From: Labilithrix luteola
GTDB lineage: Bacteria > Myxococcota_A > Polyangia > Polyangiales > Polyangiaceae
Assembly (NCBI RefSeq): GCF_001263205.1
Contig: NZ_CP012333.1
Span: forward strand, 5,309,001 to 5,373,000
DNA length: 64,000 nucleotides
Reading direction: 5' to 3'
Shown: in pieces, positions 18,095 through 26,594 of the stretch
Layout: each line of letters opens with the position of its first letter
Numbering within the stretch: the stretch's first letter is position 1
Made by a program: the position numbers and the translations under genes
Notes under the pieces: generated by a model
The model's input: the letters and a program-made list of their open reading frames with translations, nothing else
Told to the model about the DNA's origin: nothing
Databases searched by the model: none

Positions 18095-19588
18095 ATGCAA
18101 GACGGTGGGCCTCTCTCGCGGCGACAAGCACTCCAAGGATTCGGCGCCGGCCTCGTCGGGGCCACGGCGGCTTGCGGTGGTTCGTCGCCCGATCCTCCGG
18201 GGAGCGCCGAGCCCGCGGACACGCCTCCGATCACCACGAACGACCCGCCGGACGCGAGCAAGCCGTCGCCGCCCGACGCCGGTGCCGATGGCGGGCCGCC
18301 GCCCGAGCTGACCGCCGCCGACCTCCTCGGGAGCATCGACCACATCGTCGTCCTGATGATGGAGAACCGCTCCTTCGATCACTTCCTCGGCTCGCTCGCC
18401 TCCGACACGGGCTACCCGAACAAGGCGCAGATCGATGGCCTCAAAGGCACCGAGAGCAATCCCGCGCCGGACGGCAGCACGGTTACCGTCTTCAAGCTCG
18501 ACGACTTCACGCCGGAAGATCCGCCGCACAGCTGGGATGCGGCGCATGCTCAGTTCGACGGTGGCCTGAACGACGGCTTCGTCAAAGCGCACGCGGGCGA
18601 TGCGCAAAATCAGGTGATGGGCTTCCACGACCGGAGCCAGATCCCCCTCTACTACTGGTTCGCCGACAACTTCACGATCTGCGATCGCTGGTTCGCGAGC
18701 GTGATGGGGCCGACGTGGCCGAACCGCTACTACCTGCACGCGGCCACGTCGAAGGGCAAGAAGGACAACAAGCCCTTCCTCACCGACGCGCCGGACACGA
18801 TCTGGGAGCGGCTCAAGGCCAAGAACGTCACCTACAAGAACTACGTGGCCGGTTCGGTCGGCTGGTACGTCGGCGGCTTCGTCGCCAACGTGTTTTCGCT
18901 GAATCCGACCTCTCCGATCACGAACTTCTTCACGGCCGCCAAGAACGGGACCTTGCCGTCGTTCTCGATCATCGACCCTGATTTCCAGGCGAGCGACGAT
19001 CACCCGGATCACGACATCCAGCGCGGGCAGGCGTTCGTCGCGAGCGTGTACAAGGCGCTTGCCGAGAGCCCGGCCTGGAACAAGACGCTCCTCATCGTGA
19101 CCTACGACGAGCACGGCGGCTTCTTCGATCACGTTCCTCCGCCGAAGGCGCAAGACGACGACCCGGACTTCCAGCAGTTCGGTTTCCGCGTGCCCGCGTT
19201 CGTCATCGGCCCGATGGTGAAGAAGGGGTACGTCAGCCAGACGCAGTTCGATCACACGTCAGTGGCGGCCACGGTCAAGACGCGCTTCGGCATCGACAGC
19301 CTCTCGAAGCGCATGGATACGGCGAACGACCTCGCCGATTGCATCGATCCGGACAAGGTTCGCAACAAGGCTCCCGCGCCCCCGCCCACCGGCATGCCGC
19401 AGACGGCGATGACCTTGTCTGCCGCGCTCGAGCGAGGTGTCGGACCGAGCAGCCAGCCGATGCTCGAAGAGCTGGTCGAACGAGGGCTCGCCTCGCGACT
19501 CGACACGCGGCCTCACCGCGAGCGCATCGCCGAGTGGCTCGGTCACGCCGAACGCCTCGGCGCGGTGCGCATCGTCGGACCGCGCTAA
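18095..19588 (+). CDS. Tat-exported phospholipase C / acid phosphatase-family phosphoesterase
   Basis: ATG 18095 is preferred because AACGGAG lies just upstream; in-frame ATGs at 18053 and 18059 would only add residues. The leader SRRQALQGFGAGLVGATAAC is a twin-arginine signal with a lipobox-like Cys27, so it is exported folded and probably lipid-anchored. The catalytic N-terminus IDHIVVLMMENRSFDHFLG (about 81-99) is diagnostic of the bacterial phosphoesterase (PLC) family, with later DEHGGFFDHVPPP and GFRVPAFVIGP. 497 residues. It would hydrolyse phosphate esters such as phosphatidylcholine or sphingomyelin (family knowledge; substrate unproved). Divergent from the PLD-like gene. Confidence 0.92.
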   Translation: MQDGGPLSRRQALQGFGAGLVGATAACGGSSPDPPGSAEPADTPPITTNDPPDASKPSPPDAGADGGPPPELTAADLLGSIDHIVVLMMENRSFDHFLGSLASDTGYPNKAQIDGLKGTESNPAPDGSTVTVFKLDDFTPEDPPHSWDAAHAQFDGGLNDGFVKAHAGDAQNQVMGFHDRSQIPLYYWFADNFTICDRWFASVMGPTWPNRYYLHAATSKGKKDNKPFLTDAPDTIWERLKAKNVTYKNYVAGSVGWYVGGFVANVFSLNPTSPITNFFTAAKNGTLPSFSIIDPDFQASDDHPDHDIQRGQAFVASVYKALAESPAWNKTLLIVTYDEHGGFFDHVPPPKAQDDDPDFQQFGFRVPAFVIGPMVKKGYVSQTQFDHTSVAATVKTRFGIDSLSKRMDTANDLADCIDPDKVRNKAPAPPPTGMPQTAMTLSAALERGVGPSSQPMLEELVERGLASRLDTRPHRERIAEWLGHAERLGAVRIVGPR

Positions 19589-19632
19589 ATGGGCGAGCAC
19601 GATTCTCGGTCGAGAATCAGCTCGAAGCTCGA

Positions 19633-20373
19633 TCAGCCGTAGACCATCGACGACGGGTAGGGGGCGGCGAAGAGGCCCTCGACGTCGTCGACGGGCATCG
19701 GCCTGCCCGCATCGCCGAAGCGCCGTCGTGTGAGGGCAGCGAGCTCGCGTGCCACGCGGTCCACGACATCCTGCCCGAGCCCGATGCGGTCGCGGTTCGC
19801 CCGCAGCCAGGCGAGCGCGACGAGATCGCACTGCAGCTCGGTCGCGGGCGGATCGTCGAACGGCCCGTGGTTGTGGAAGTGCACCCAGTCGTGCAAGCCC
19901 CACACGAGCGCGTGCAGATCGGGCGCGGCGAGCCAGAAAACGTCGCGCGGGCGCACGCGGTTCGCGAAGAGCTCGTCGGTCGCGTCGTCGATGGCATACG
20001 GTGCGAGGGCCCATTCCTCGTCGAGGCCGTAGCCGGACGCGTGGAGCTTCGCGAGCTCGCGCGGTAAGAAGGTGCATTCTGCATGCATGACGAACACGAG
20101 CCCGGCAGGGTTCGACCCGTCGATGGGCGCCGAGGTGTCGAGGGCGGCCGAGGGGGAGGACTTCGAAAGCGGCCGTCGCCAGGTGAGAACGTCGCTTTCG
20201 GACCACGACCAGGCGTCGAAGACGTCGCCTCCGACCACGCGCGGCATGCTCGGAACGGTGAGCTCGATCTCCAAAAAACGGGGGGTGAAGTGAGCCTCGC
20301 TCGACTCTCGCCTCGTTTTCTGGAGATCGCCCTTCGGATTGACCGCGTTCTCTACGATGACCTCACGTCGCAT
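19633..20373 (-). CDS. Conserved-looking protein with a His-rich HDWVHFHNHG motif
   Basis: 246 residues from ATG 20373; no signal or membrane helix. Early part FTPRFLEIELTVPSMPRVVGG and WSESDVLTWRRP look beta-rich. The notable segment is ALVWGLHDWVHFHNHGPFDD, with four histidines in twelve residues, followed by ELQCDLVALAWL. This could be a metal site, but I do not recognise a known enzyme family. Its start faces the sspB gene, 56 bases away, so the two probably share a promoter region. Confidence 0.7.
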   Translation of the reverse strand: MRREVIVENAVNPKGDLQKTRRESSEAHFTPRFLEIELTVPSMPRVVGGDVFDAWSWSESDVLTWRRPLSKSSPSAALDTSAPIDGSNPAGLVFVMHAECTFLPRELAKLHASGYGLDEEWALAPYAIDDATDELFANRVRPRDVFWLAAPDLHALVWGLHDWVHFHNHGPFDDPPATELQCDLVALAWLRANRDRIGLGQDVVDRVARELAALTRRRFGDAGRPMPVDDVEGLFAAPYPSSMVYG

Positions 20374-20429
20374 TGCCGCGCGCGACACTGGCAGATGGAG
20401 CCGACCCGCGCTAGAAGGGATGGGGGCCG

Positions 20430-21278
20430 ATGACTCAACTGCTGCCGCCAAAGAAGGAAGTCGCGCTCGCGCTCCTCGAGCGATCGAACGTCGACGTCTA
20501 CCTCGATCCCCGCGCGCAGGGTGTCGTCGTTCCTCCTCAGTTCCGCAAAGAGCCGCGTCTGATCCTCAAGATCGGGCTGAACATGCCGGTTCCGATCCCG
20601 GATCTCCGCCTGGACGACGAAAGCATGAGCTGTACGCTTTCGTTCAACCGCTCGCCCTTCTACTGCGTCGTGCCGTGGTCGAGCGTGTTCGCCATGGTCG
20701 GTGAAGACGGCCGCGGCATGGTCTGGCCGGACGACGTCCCGCACGAGCTGGCGGTCCACGTCGTGGATGACGCGGGGCGTCCTACGCCTGCCGAAGGAGC
20801 GCCTGTTCGCGCCGTCGAAAGCCCGCGCGAGCGTGGCGATCTGCGTCCCGCGGCCGGCCGCGCTCGCGGCCGTTCGAAGCTCGCCGAAACGGGCCCCGAG
20901 CCGGAGCGTAAGGGCGCCGGTTCGAAGAAGGCCGGCAAGAAGAAGAAGGACGAGAACCGTCCTGTCCTCGTGGCCGTCCCGCCGCCGGCGCCCTCGTCGC
21001 CGGTGCCGATCGACAAGACCGGAGACAAGGCCGACAAAGCCGAGAAGCTCGCGGCCGAGAAGCTGGACGCGGACAAGGTCGAGAAGACCGAGAAGGCTGA
21101 CAAGGCGGCCGCCAAGGCGGACAAGCGCGAGAAGCAGGGGGAGCTGGAGCCGGTGCAGGCCCGGCTGCCCATCAGCGTGCCCACGCCCGTGCCGGTTCCG
21201 GCGCCTTCTCCGCAGCGCGGAGAGACGACTTCGCGACCGAAGCGAGAGCTCCCGCCCTACCTTCGCGTCGTCAAATAA
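20430..21278 (+). CDS. sspB: SspB-family ClpXP protease adaptor
   Basis: 282 residues. Residues 6-105 match the SspB fold: KKEVALALLERSNVDVYLDP, VVVPPQFRKEPRLILKIGL, LRLDDESMSCTLSFNRSPFY and VPWSSVFAMV. A long charged Lys/Glu/Ala and Pro linker (about 150-270) follows. The protein ends LPPYLRVVK, which matches the ClpX-docking tail of E. coli SspB (LRVVK). SspB holds ssrA-tagged proteins with its core and tethers them to ClpX by this tail. The linker is longer than in E. coli. ssrA is at 2016-2376. RBS-like aaggga before the ATG. Divergent from the gene at 19633-20373. Confidence 0.92.
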   Translation: MTQLLPPKKEVALALLERSNVDVYLDPRAQGVVVPPQFRKEPRLILKIGLNMPVPIPDLRLDDESMSCTLSFNRSPFYCVVPWSSVFAMVGEDGRGMVWPDDVPHELAVHVVDDAGRPTPAEGAPVRAVESPRERGDLRPAAGRARGRSKLAETGPEPERKGAGSKKAGKKKKDENRPVLVAVPPPAPSSPVPIDKTGDKADKAEKLAAEKLDADKVEKTEKADKAAAKADKREKQGELEPVQARLPISVPTPVPVPAPSPQRGETTSRPKRELPPYLRVVK

Positions 21279-21424
21279 CCTCGGCCCGCCTACTCGCCTA
21301 GGGACGTGCGCCATTCTTCGAGTCCGAAGCCACACGTGAACGTGCCTTCAGGGTCGGTGCACCCGTCGGTACTCCAGCCTTTCCCCACGTCCAAAGTGTG
21401 GGTAGAAGGCCGACCGGGTTCAGG

Positions 21425-22690
21425 ATGACCATGGGGAAGTCTGCCGAGAAGCCTGTTTCGACGGCCCGTCCCGGGCGTGCAAAAGGCTCGTTCAGCACGA
21501 AGCGGGCGCTCGTGGTGCTCGGCGTTCTCGTCCTTGTCGTTCTTCTCGACTTCTTCCTGAAAGACATCGTCCCCGACAGCTCGGTGCGTCAGCTGCTCAT
21601 GCTGGCGGCCTGCAACGTCCTCGTCGCGCTCTCCCTGAACGTCATCAACGGTATGGCCGGTCAGTTCTCGATCGGCCACGCGGGCTTCATCGGGATCGGC
21701 GCGTACACGAGCGCGGTGCTCGCCTCGAACATGCATCAGTCGTTCGGCGGCGGAGATCCCAGCTTCGCGCGCTCCTTCGTCGTCGTTCCCCTTTGCCTGC
21801 TCGCGTCGGCCTGCATGGCCGGCCTCTTCGGCTTCCTCGTCGGTCTGCCGAGCCTGCGTTTGCGCGGCGACTACCTCGCGATCGTCACCCTGGGCTTCGC
21901 CGAGATCTTCCGTCTCGTCATCGCCACCGCCCAGGCCGACACCGGCAAGGGCAACGGCATCTTCACCAAGATCGCCGCCGCGCTCTCGAGCCTCGGTGGG
22001 CAAAACGGCTATCAAGGCGTGAACAACGCTGGCGTCCCGCTTTATGCCGGGCCGTTCTGGGTCTTCGGCTTGGCGGCGCTCATCGGCGTCGTCGCCTGGC
22101 GCATCAAATTCAGCGGTTGGGGCCGAGCGCTCCGAGCCCTGCGTGAAGACGAGATCGCGGCGGCGGCCGTCGGCGTCGATCCCACCCGCTACAAGGTGAC
22201 GTCGTTCGTCATCGCGGCGGCCGGCGGCGGTATCGCGGGAGGCCTGATGGCGCTCATGCGCGACGGTCTCGGTATCGTCAACCCGGACAACTTCAACTTC
22301 CAGACCTCGTTCGATGCCATCACGATGGTCATCCTCGGCGGCTCGGGAAGCGTCACCGGCTCGGCCATCGGCGGCATCTTCATCACCTTCACCGTCAAGG
22401 CCATCGAGCTCCTCCAGGGCAGCTCCGTGGTGCAGGATCTCCGGCACAGCGCGGAGTGGCTCGACCTCAATGCCCTCCGAATGATCATCTACGCGATGGT
22501 GCTCATCGCGCTGATGGTGCTCCGCCCCGAGGGCATGCTCGGTGAACGCGAGCTCTTCTCGAAGAAGCGCAAGAAGCCGGAAGGCCCCGCGAACGCGGGC
22601 GGCTCGAGCAAGGCTTCTTCTTCTGCCGAGGGGGAGGGCGACGGAAAGGCCAAGGCCGGCGTCGAAGCGCCGACGGGGACGGGAGGCTGA
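21425..22690 (+). CDS. livM: Branched-chain amino acid ABC transporter permease LivM
   Basis: About 421 residues, with many membrane helices: an added N-terminal helix (ALVVLGVLVLVVLLDFFL), then the conserved LivM block ALSLNVINGMAGQFSIGHAG, RGDYLAIVTLGFAEIFR, the ALREDEIAAAAVGVDPTRYK cytoplasmic loop (EAA-like contact to the ATPase) and GGSGSVTGSAIGG. A charged Ser/Lys/Gly tail ends the protein. It starts an operon with livG (5 bases on) and livF. The usual partner permease LivH and the periplasmic binding protein are not in this window. An in-frame ATG at 21431 is equally possible. Confidence 0.93.
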   Translation: MTMGKSAEKPVSTARPGRAKGSFSTKRALVVLGVLVLVVLLDFFLKDIVPDSSVRQLLMLAACNVLVALSLNVINGMAGQFSIGHAGFIGIGAYTSAVLASNMHQSFGGGDPSFARSFVVVPLCLLASACMAGLFGFLVGLPSLRLRGDYLAIVTLGFAEIFRLVIATAQADTGKGNGIFTKIAAALSSLGGQNGYQGVNNAGVPLYAGPFWVFGLAALIGVVAWRIKFSGWGRALRALREDEIAAAAVGVDPTRYKVTSFVIAAAGGGIAGGLMALMRDGLGIVNPDNFNFQTSFDAITMVILGGSGSVTGSAIGGIFITFTVKAIELLQGSSVVQDLRHSAEWLDLNALRMIIYAMVLIALMVLRPEGMLGERELFSKKRKKPEGPANAGGSSKASSSAEGEGDGKAKAGVEAPTGTGG

Positions 22691-22695
22691 GCGCG

Positions 22696-23466
22696 ATGGA
22701 TCTCGTCCTCGAGCACGTGTCGAAGAGCTTCGGCGGCCTCAAGGCGGTCGCCAACGTCAGCTTCACCGTGAAGGGCAAGTCGATCTTCGGCCTCATCGGG
22801 CCGAACGGCGCCGGCAAGACCACGGTCTTCAACCTCATCACCGGCGTCTACAAGCACGACCAGGGCTCGATCGTTTTCGGCGGCAAAGATCTCAGGCCGC
22901 TCAAGCCCGCACGCATCGCCGAGGCGGGCATCGGGCGCACGTTCCAGAACATCCGCCTCTTTTCGCAGCTCACCGTCATCGAGAACCTGCTCGTGGCGTG
23001 CGAGCTCCAGAAGCGCGCGCACCTTGCCGCCGCGATTCTCCGCTTGCCCGTCCACTACGAAGACGAGGCCGCGATGTACCAGCGCGCCATGGAGCTGCTT
23101 CGCGTCTTCGACCTGCACGACGCGGCCGAGGAGCCTCCCACCTCGCTCTCGTACGGCAACCAGCGCCGTCTCGAGATTGCGCGCGCCATGATGCTCGAGC
23201 CGAAGCTCTTGCTGCTCGACGAGCCCGCGGCAGGCATGAACTACGGCGAAGCGGAGGGCCTCAAGACCCAGATCCGCTGGCTGCGCGATACGTTCGACCT
23301 CTCCGTCGTTCTCGTCGAGCACAACATGCAGGTCGTCATGGGTGTCTGCGAAGACATCCACGTGCTCGACCACGGTGAGACCATCGCGCACGGCACGCCC
23401 GAGGTGGTTCGTCAGGATCCGAAGGTGCTCGCGGCCTACCTTGGCGAAGTGGAAGAGGCGTCCTGA
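22696..23466 (+). CDS. livG: Branched-chain amino acid ABC transporter ATPase LivG
   Basis: 256 residues with all ABC motifs: Walker A GPNGAGKTT (35-43), Q-loop GRTFQNIRLF typical of LivG, signature LSYGNQRRLEIARAM, Walker B LLLLDEPAAGMN, and the switch His in VLVEHNMQVVM. It hydrolyses ATP to drive import of leucine-type amino acids (or related substrates such as urea or amides) through LivM. Its TGA overlaps the livF ATG by one base (TGATG), so translation is coupled. Confidence 0.95.
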   Translation: MDLVLEHVSKSFGGLKAVANVSFTVKGKSIFGLIGPNGAGKTTVFNLITGVYKHDQGSIVFGGKDLRPLKPARIAEAGIGRTFQNIRLFSQLTVIENLLVACELQKRAHLAAAILRLPVHYEDEAAMYQRAMELLRVFDLHDAAEEPPTSLSYGNQRRLEIARAMMLEPKLLLLDEPAAGMNYGEAEGLKTQIRWLRDTFDLSVVLVEHNMQVVMGVCEDIHVLDHGETIAHGTPEVVRQDPKVLAAYLGEVEEAS

Positions 23467-24224
23467 TGCGCGTTGCTCATCCTACCCGCGCCGTACCGAA
23501 GCTCGCCGAGGGCACGCCGCTGCTCGCGCTCGACGACGTCCGCGTCAACTACGGCGGCATCAAGGCGCTCAAGGGCATCAGCCTCCAGGTGTTTCCCGGC
23601 GAGATCGTCGCCCTGATCGGCGCAAACGGCGCCGGCAAGACGACCACGCTGAAGGCGATCGCCGGGCTCCTTCCGCTCGCCAGCGGTTCGATTCGCTTCT
23701 GCGGGGAGCCTCTGGTGGGCAAGGCAACCGAAGATCTCGTGGCCGCCGGCATCTCGCTCGCGCCCGAAGGTCGCGCCATCTTCCCGAACCTGACCGTGCG
23801 CGAGAATCTCGAGCTCGGCGCGTATCTCCATCGCGACGCGAAGACGATGCGCGAGACGATCGAAGACGTGACCAAGCTCTTTCCTCGCCTCGGCGAGCGC
23901 ATGACGCAAGAAGGCGGCACGCTCTCCGGCGGCGAGCAGCAGATGTTAGCCATCGGTCGTGCGCTCATGGCGCGCCCCACGCTTCTCCTGCTCGACGAAC
24001 CCTCGCTCGGCATCGCGCCGAAGCTCGTCCAGCAGATCTTCGAAGCCATCAAGCAGATCGCCGCTTCGGGGGTCACCATCCTCGTCGTCGAGCAGAACAC
24101 GCGTATCGCGCTCGCCTCGAGCCATCGCGCGTACGTGCTCCGAACCGGGGAAATCGCGCTGTCCGGTGAGTCGAAGGTGCTGGCCAAGGATCCAGAGATC
24201 CAGGCCGCCTACCTGGGCGGTTGA
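23466..24224 (+). CDS. livF: Branched-chain amino acid ABC transporter ATPase LivF
   Basis: 252 residues. The first 20 residues are an extension; then LALDDVRVNYGGIKALKGIS, Walker A GANGAGKTT, EGRAIFPNLTVRENLELGAY (typical LivF Q-loop region), signature LSGGEQQMLAIGRALM, Walker B LLLDEPSLGIAP, and the switch His position is Gln in VVEQNTRIAL, normal for LivF. Second ATPase of the liv transporter. It ends ten bases before the convergent lipoprotein gene. Confidence 0.95.
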   Translation: MRVAHPTRAVPKLAEGTPLLALDDVRVNYGGIKALKGISLQVFPGEIVALIGANGAGKTTTLKAIAGLLPLASGSIRFCGEPLVGKATEDLVAAGISLAPEGRAIFPNLTVRENLELGAYLHRDAKTMRETIEDVTKLFPRLGERMTQEGGTLSGGEQQMLAIGRALMARPTLLLLDEPSLGIAPKLVQQIFEAIKQIAASGVTILVVEQNTRIALASSHRAYVLRTGEIALSGESKVLAKDPEIQAAYLGG

Positions 24225-24234
24225 GCCGTCCGGA

Positions 24235-25266
24235 CTATTTTGCGAAGCGGCAGCCGTGCGAGAGGGCCTCGCCGATGCGCTCGCGCGTGCGGGCCGTTTC
24301 GCCGCGCGCCCAGCCCTGCTTGATCACGGTGCAGGTGTTCTTCATGTCGGCGAGCTCTCCGCCGTACGGGTCGATCGCTTGTACAATGCAACCACGTGCG
24401 CGCGGCGCTTTGGCGAGGACGTCGGCCAGGATGGAGTCGAGCTCACGCGAGCAGCGACTGATCGAGGCCTGAAGCGGGACCGTGAGGGCCGCGAAGGTTG
24501 CCTCGGGACGCGTGGTGAGCGCCTTTTGCCAGATCACTCCGAGGCGTGGGCAGGCGAGGGTGCTCTTCGCGGTGGCGCTGACGAGGCCCGGCTCGGCGCC
24601 GGTACCGAGCCAATCGAGCACGACGTCTTCCGTGCCGGCCATCGCGATGACGTCGTTCACGCAGGTCGCGTGGTCACGAGCATCGGGCGCGACCGCGAGG
24701 AGCAAGGATTTGGCGTCGCCGCTCGCATCGGGCATGCCGATGCCGTCGCACATCGCCCCCCTCGTCTTGGGATCGACGAGGCGCCGCTCGACCGCGGCGT
24801 GGGCTTGCGGCCCGATGCTTGCGAGCAGACCGGCGAGCACGCCGCCTGCGCGTCCGGCCGCGAGGCGCGTCACGGCGTTTTCGATGTCGCCTGCGAAAGG
24901 CGCGAGCAGGACATCCCGCCGCGGCATCGCCGTCGCCGCGAGATCGGCCCTCGAGGGATCCCCCAAGGCCGAGCGGAACATCGTCGTTCCCCACGCGGCC
25001 TTGCGGGTCACCGCCTGCCAGGCAGCGATATATACGTTCAGGTCCGTGCTGGCCCGCGCCTCGAGCGCGGTGACCGCGGCTGGGGTCGTGTCGGCCAGAC
25101 GGCCGAGCGCCGTGATCGCCTCAGGCGTCCCCTGATCGGCAAGCCATCGCACGTCTTTCTGGGTCTCGGCGTCTTCCAAGCTCTGGTGCTTGCACCCCAG
25201 CAACGTGCCCGCGGCGACGCACGCAAGCCCCCCAATCGTCCAGCGCACTTTGCGCATCACGCCCAT
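24235..25266 (-). CDS. Lipoprotein with HEAT-like helical repeats
   Basis: 343 residues from ATG 25266 (ATG 25257 also possible). Leader VRWTIGGLACVAAGTLLGC has a clear lipobox LLGC. The rest is all-helical with Ala/Leu-rich repeats such as EAITALGRLADTTPAAVTAL, like HEAT repeats. Three to four cysteines in the second half (AMCDG, HATCVND, STLACPR, SRCSREL, RGCIV, NTCTV, HGCRF) may pair in the envelope. No family with known function recognised. Converges with livF. Confidence 0.75.
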   Translation of the reverse strand: MGVMRKVRWTIGGLACVAAGTLLGCKHQSLEDAETQKDVRWLADQGTPEAITALGRLADTTPAAVTALEARASTDLNVYIAAWQAVTRKAAWGTTMFRSALGDPSRADLAATAMPRRDVLLAPFAGDIENAVTRLAAGRAGGVLAGLLASIGPQAHAAVERRLVDPKTRGAMCDGIGMPDASGDAKSLLLAVAPDARDHATCVNDVIAMAGTEDVVLDWLGTGAEPGLVSATAKSTLACPRLGVIWQKALTTRPEATFAALTVPLQASISRCSRELDSILADVLAKAPRARGCIVQAIDPYGGELADMKNTCTVIKQGWARGETARTRERIGEALSHGCRFAK

Positions 25267-25483
25267 TTCCGGCAGGTTACCTCGACTGGCCAGGACCGGG
25301 GAATTCCTTGGTTCGATAAGCGGCTCGGGTCGGTCCGGCCCCCCACCGAGCGCGTCCGGCTCAGCCCCCCTCCCGCCCAGACGATGCAGTTTTCTACGGT
25401 CTCGTGCGGATCTCGCTGGCTTGTGTTGACACCCCAGCAAAAGATGTGGGACGGACCATGCGGGTCCGGCATCCTAGAGAGTC

Positions 25484-26437
25484 GTGCGCATCGTCGTCAC
25501 TGGAGGTACCGGGTTCATCGGGCGGAAGCTCGTACGAGCGCTTTCCGAGCGTGGCGATGACGTAGTGGTGCTTACCCGAGGCGGGCGAATGCCCCCCGGG
25601 CACGAGCAAATGCTCGGTCCTCGCCCCATGTGCTGGCACGGCGCCGGCAAGCTCGAACTTACGGTGTGGAACCCCGAGCGCGAGGGGGACTGGATGACGT
25701 GCGTCGAGGGGGCCGACGCCGTGATTCACCTCGCGGGCGCAGGCATCTTCGACGAGCGTTGGACGCCCGAGCGCAAAGAAGTCATCTGGTCGAGCCGCGT
25801 TCGTTCGACCGAGCTTCTCGCCCATGCGATCGCGGGCGCGTCGAAGCGACCTCGAGTGTTCATCAGCAGCTCGGCGATCGGACACTACGGTCTGCATTGC
25901 GGCGAGCACGTCGTCGCCGAGGAAGACCCCGGTGGGGACGACTTCCTCGCTCGGCTCACGAGCGCGTGGGAAGCGGCGGCCGAGCCCGCCCGACTCGCTG
26001 GCGTTCGCGTGTGTCATCCACGAACGGGCATCGTGCTCGGAACACGCGGCGGAATCCTCGCCAAGCTGATCCCCGCGTTCCGCGCGTACATGGGCGGACC
26101 GATCGGCGATGGTCGTCAGTACGTGCCGTGGATCCACATCGTCGATTGCGTTCGCGCGCTCGAGCACGCGATGGAGCATGACAACTTCGACGGGCCCTTC
26201 AACGTGACCGCGCCCGAGCCCGTCACCATGAACGACTTCGCGCACAAGCTCGGTGAGGCGCTCGAGCGTCCGTCGCATGTTCGCGTTCCTGCGCTCGCCG
26301 TGAAGCTCGCCATCGGCGAAGGCGCGGACGCCATTCTGTGCGGGCAACGCGCGCTGCCGCGAAAGCTCGTCTCCGACGGCTTCGCGTTCGTGTTCCCCGA
26401 AGTCACGTCGGCGCTCGCCGATCTCGTCTCGCATTGA
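25484..26437 (+). CDS. NAD(P)-dependent sugar-epimerase-like protein (TIGR01777/YfcH family)
   Basis: 317 residues from GTG 25484. N-terminal Rossmann motif VVTGGTGFIGRKLVRAL, then AVIHLAGAGIFDERWTPERK, which is the family-specific stretch, ISSSAIGHYG, TGIVLGTRGG and PWIHIVDCVRA. The classical SDR Tyr-x-x-x-Lys is not obvious, as in the rest of this atypical SDR family. The exact substrate is unknown. It stands alone between a lipoprotein gene and fabH. Confidence 0.88.
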   Translation: MRIVVTGGTGFIGRKLVRALSERGDDVVVLTRGGRMPPGHEQMLGPRPMCWHGAGKLELTVWNPEREGDWMTCVEGADAVIHLAGAGIFDERWTPERKEVIWSSRVRSTELLAHAIAGASKRPRVFISSSAIGHYGLHCGEHVVAEEDPGGDDFLARLTSAWEAAAEPARLAGVRVCHPRTGIVLGTRGGILAKLIPAFRAYMGGPIGDGRQYVPWIHIVDCVRALEHAMEHDNFDGPFNVTAPEPVTMNDFAHKLGEALERPSHVRVPALAVKLAIGEGADAILCGQRALPRKLVSDGFAFVFPEVTSALADLVSH

Positions 26438-26594
26438 GCGCGCCCGTTTCGAAGTCGTAGCGGCACCGTTCGATCCGGCTTGGCGCGAGCAGACGATCGC
26501 GCGCGCGTACGCAAGGACCGAACGGACTGACGCCGCGCGTTAGCTTGTTTTGACCCTTGCGGAGTGGCGCACGTCGCGCCAGAACGAGGCGGCG

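Noticed and set aside
25426..25484. TTGACA at 25426 as a -35 box for the epimerase gene
   Set aside because: No matching -10 box lies at a proper distance, so the hexamer is probably chance.
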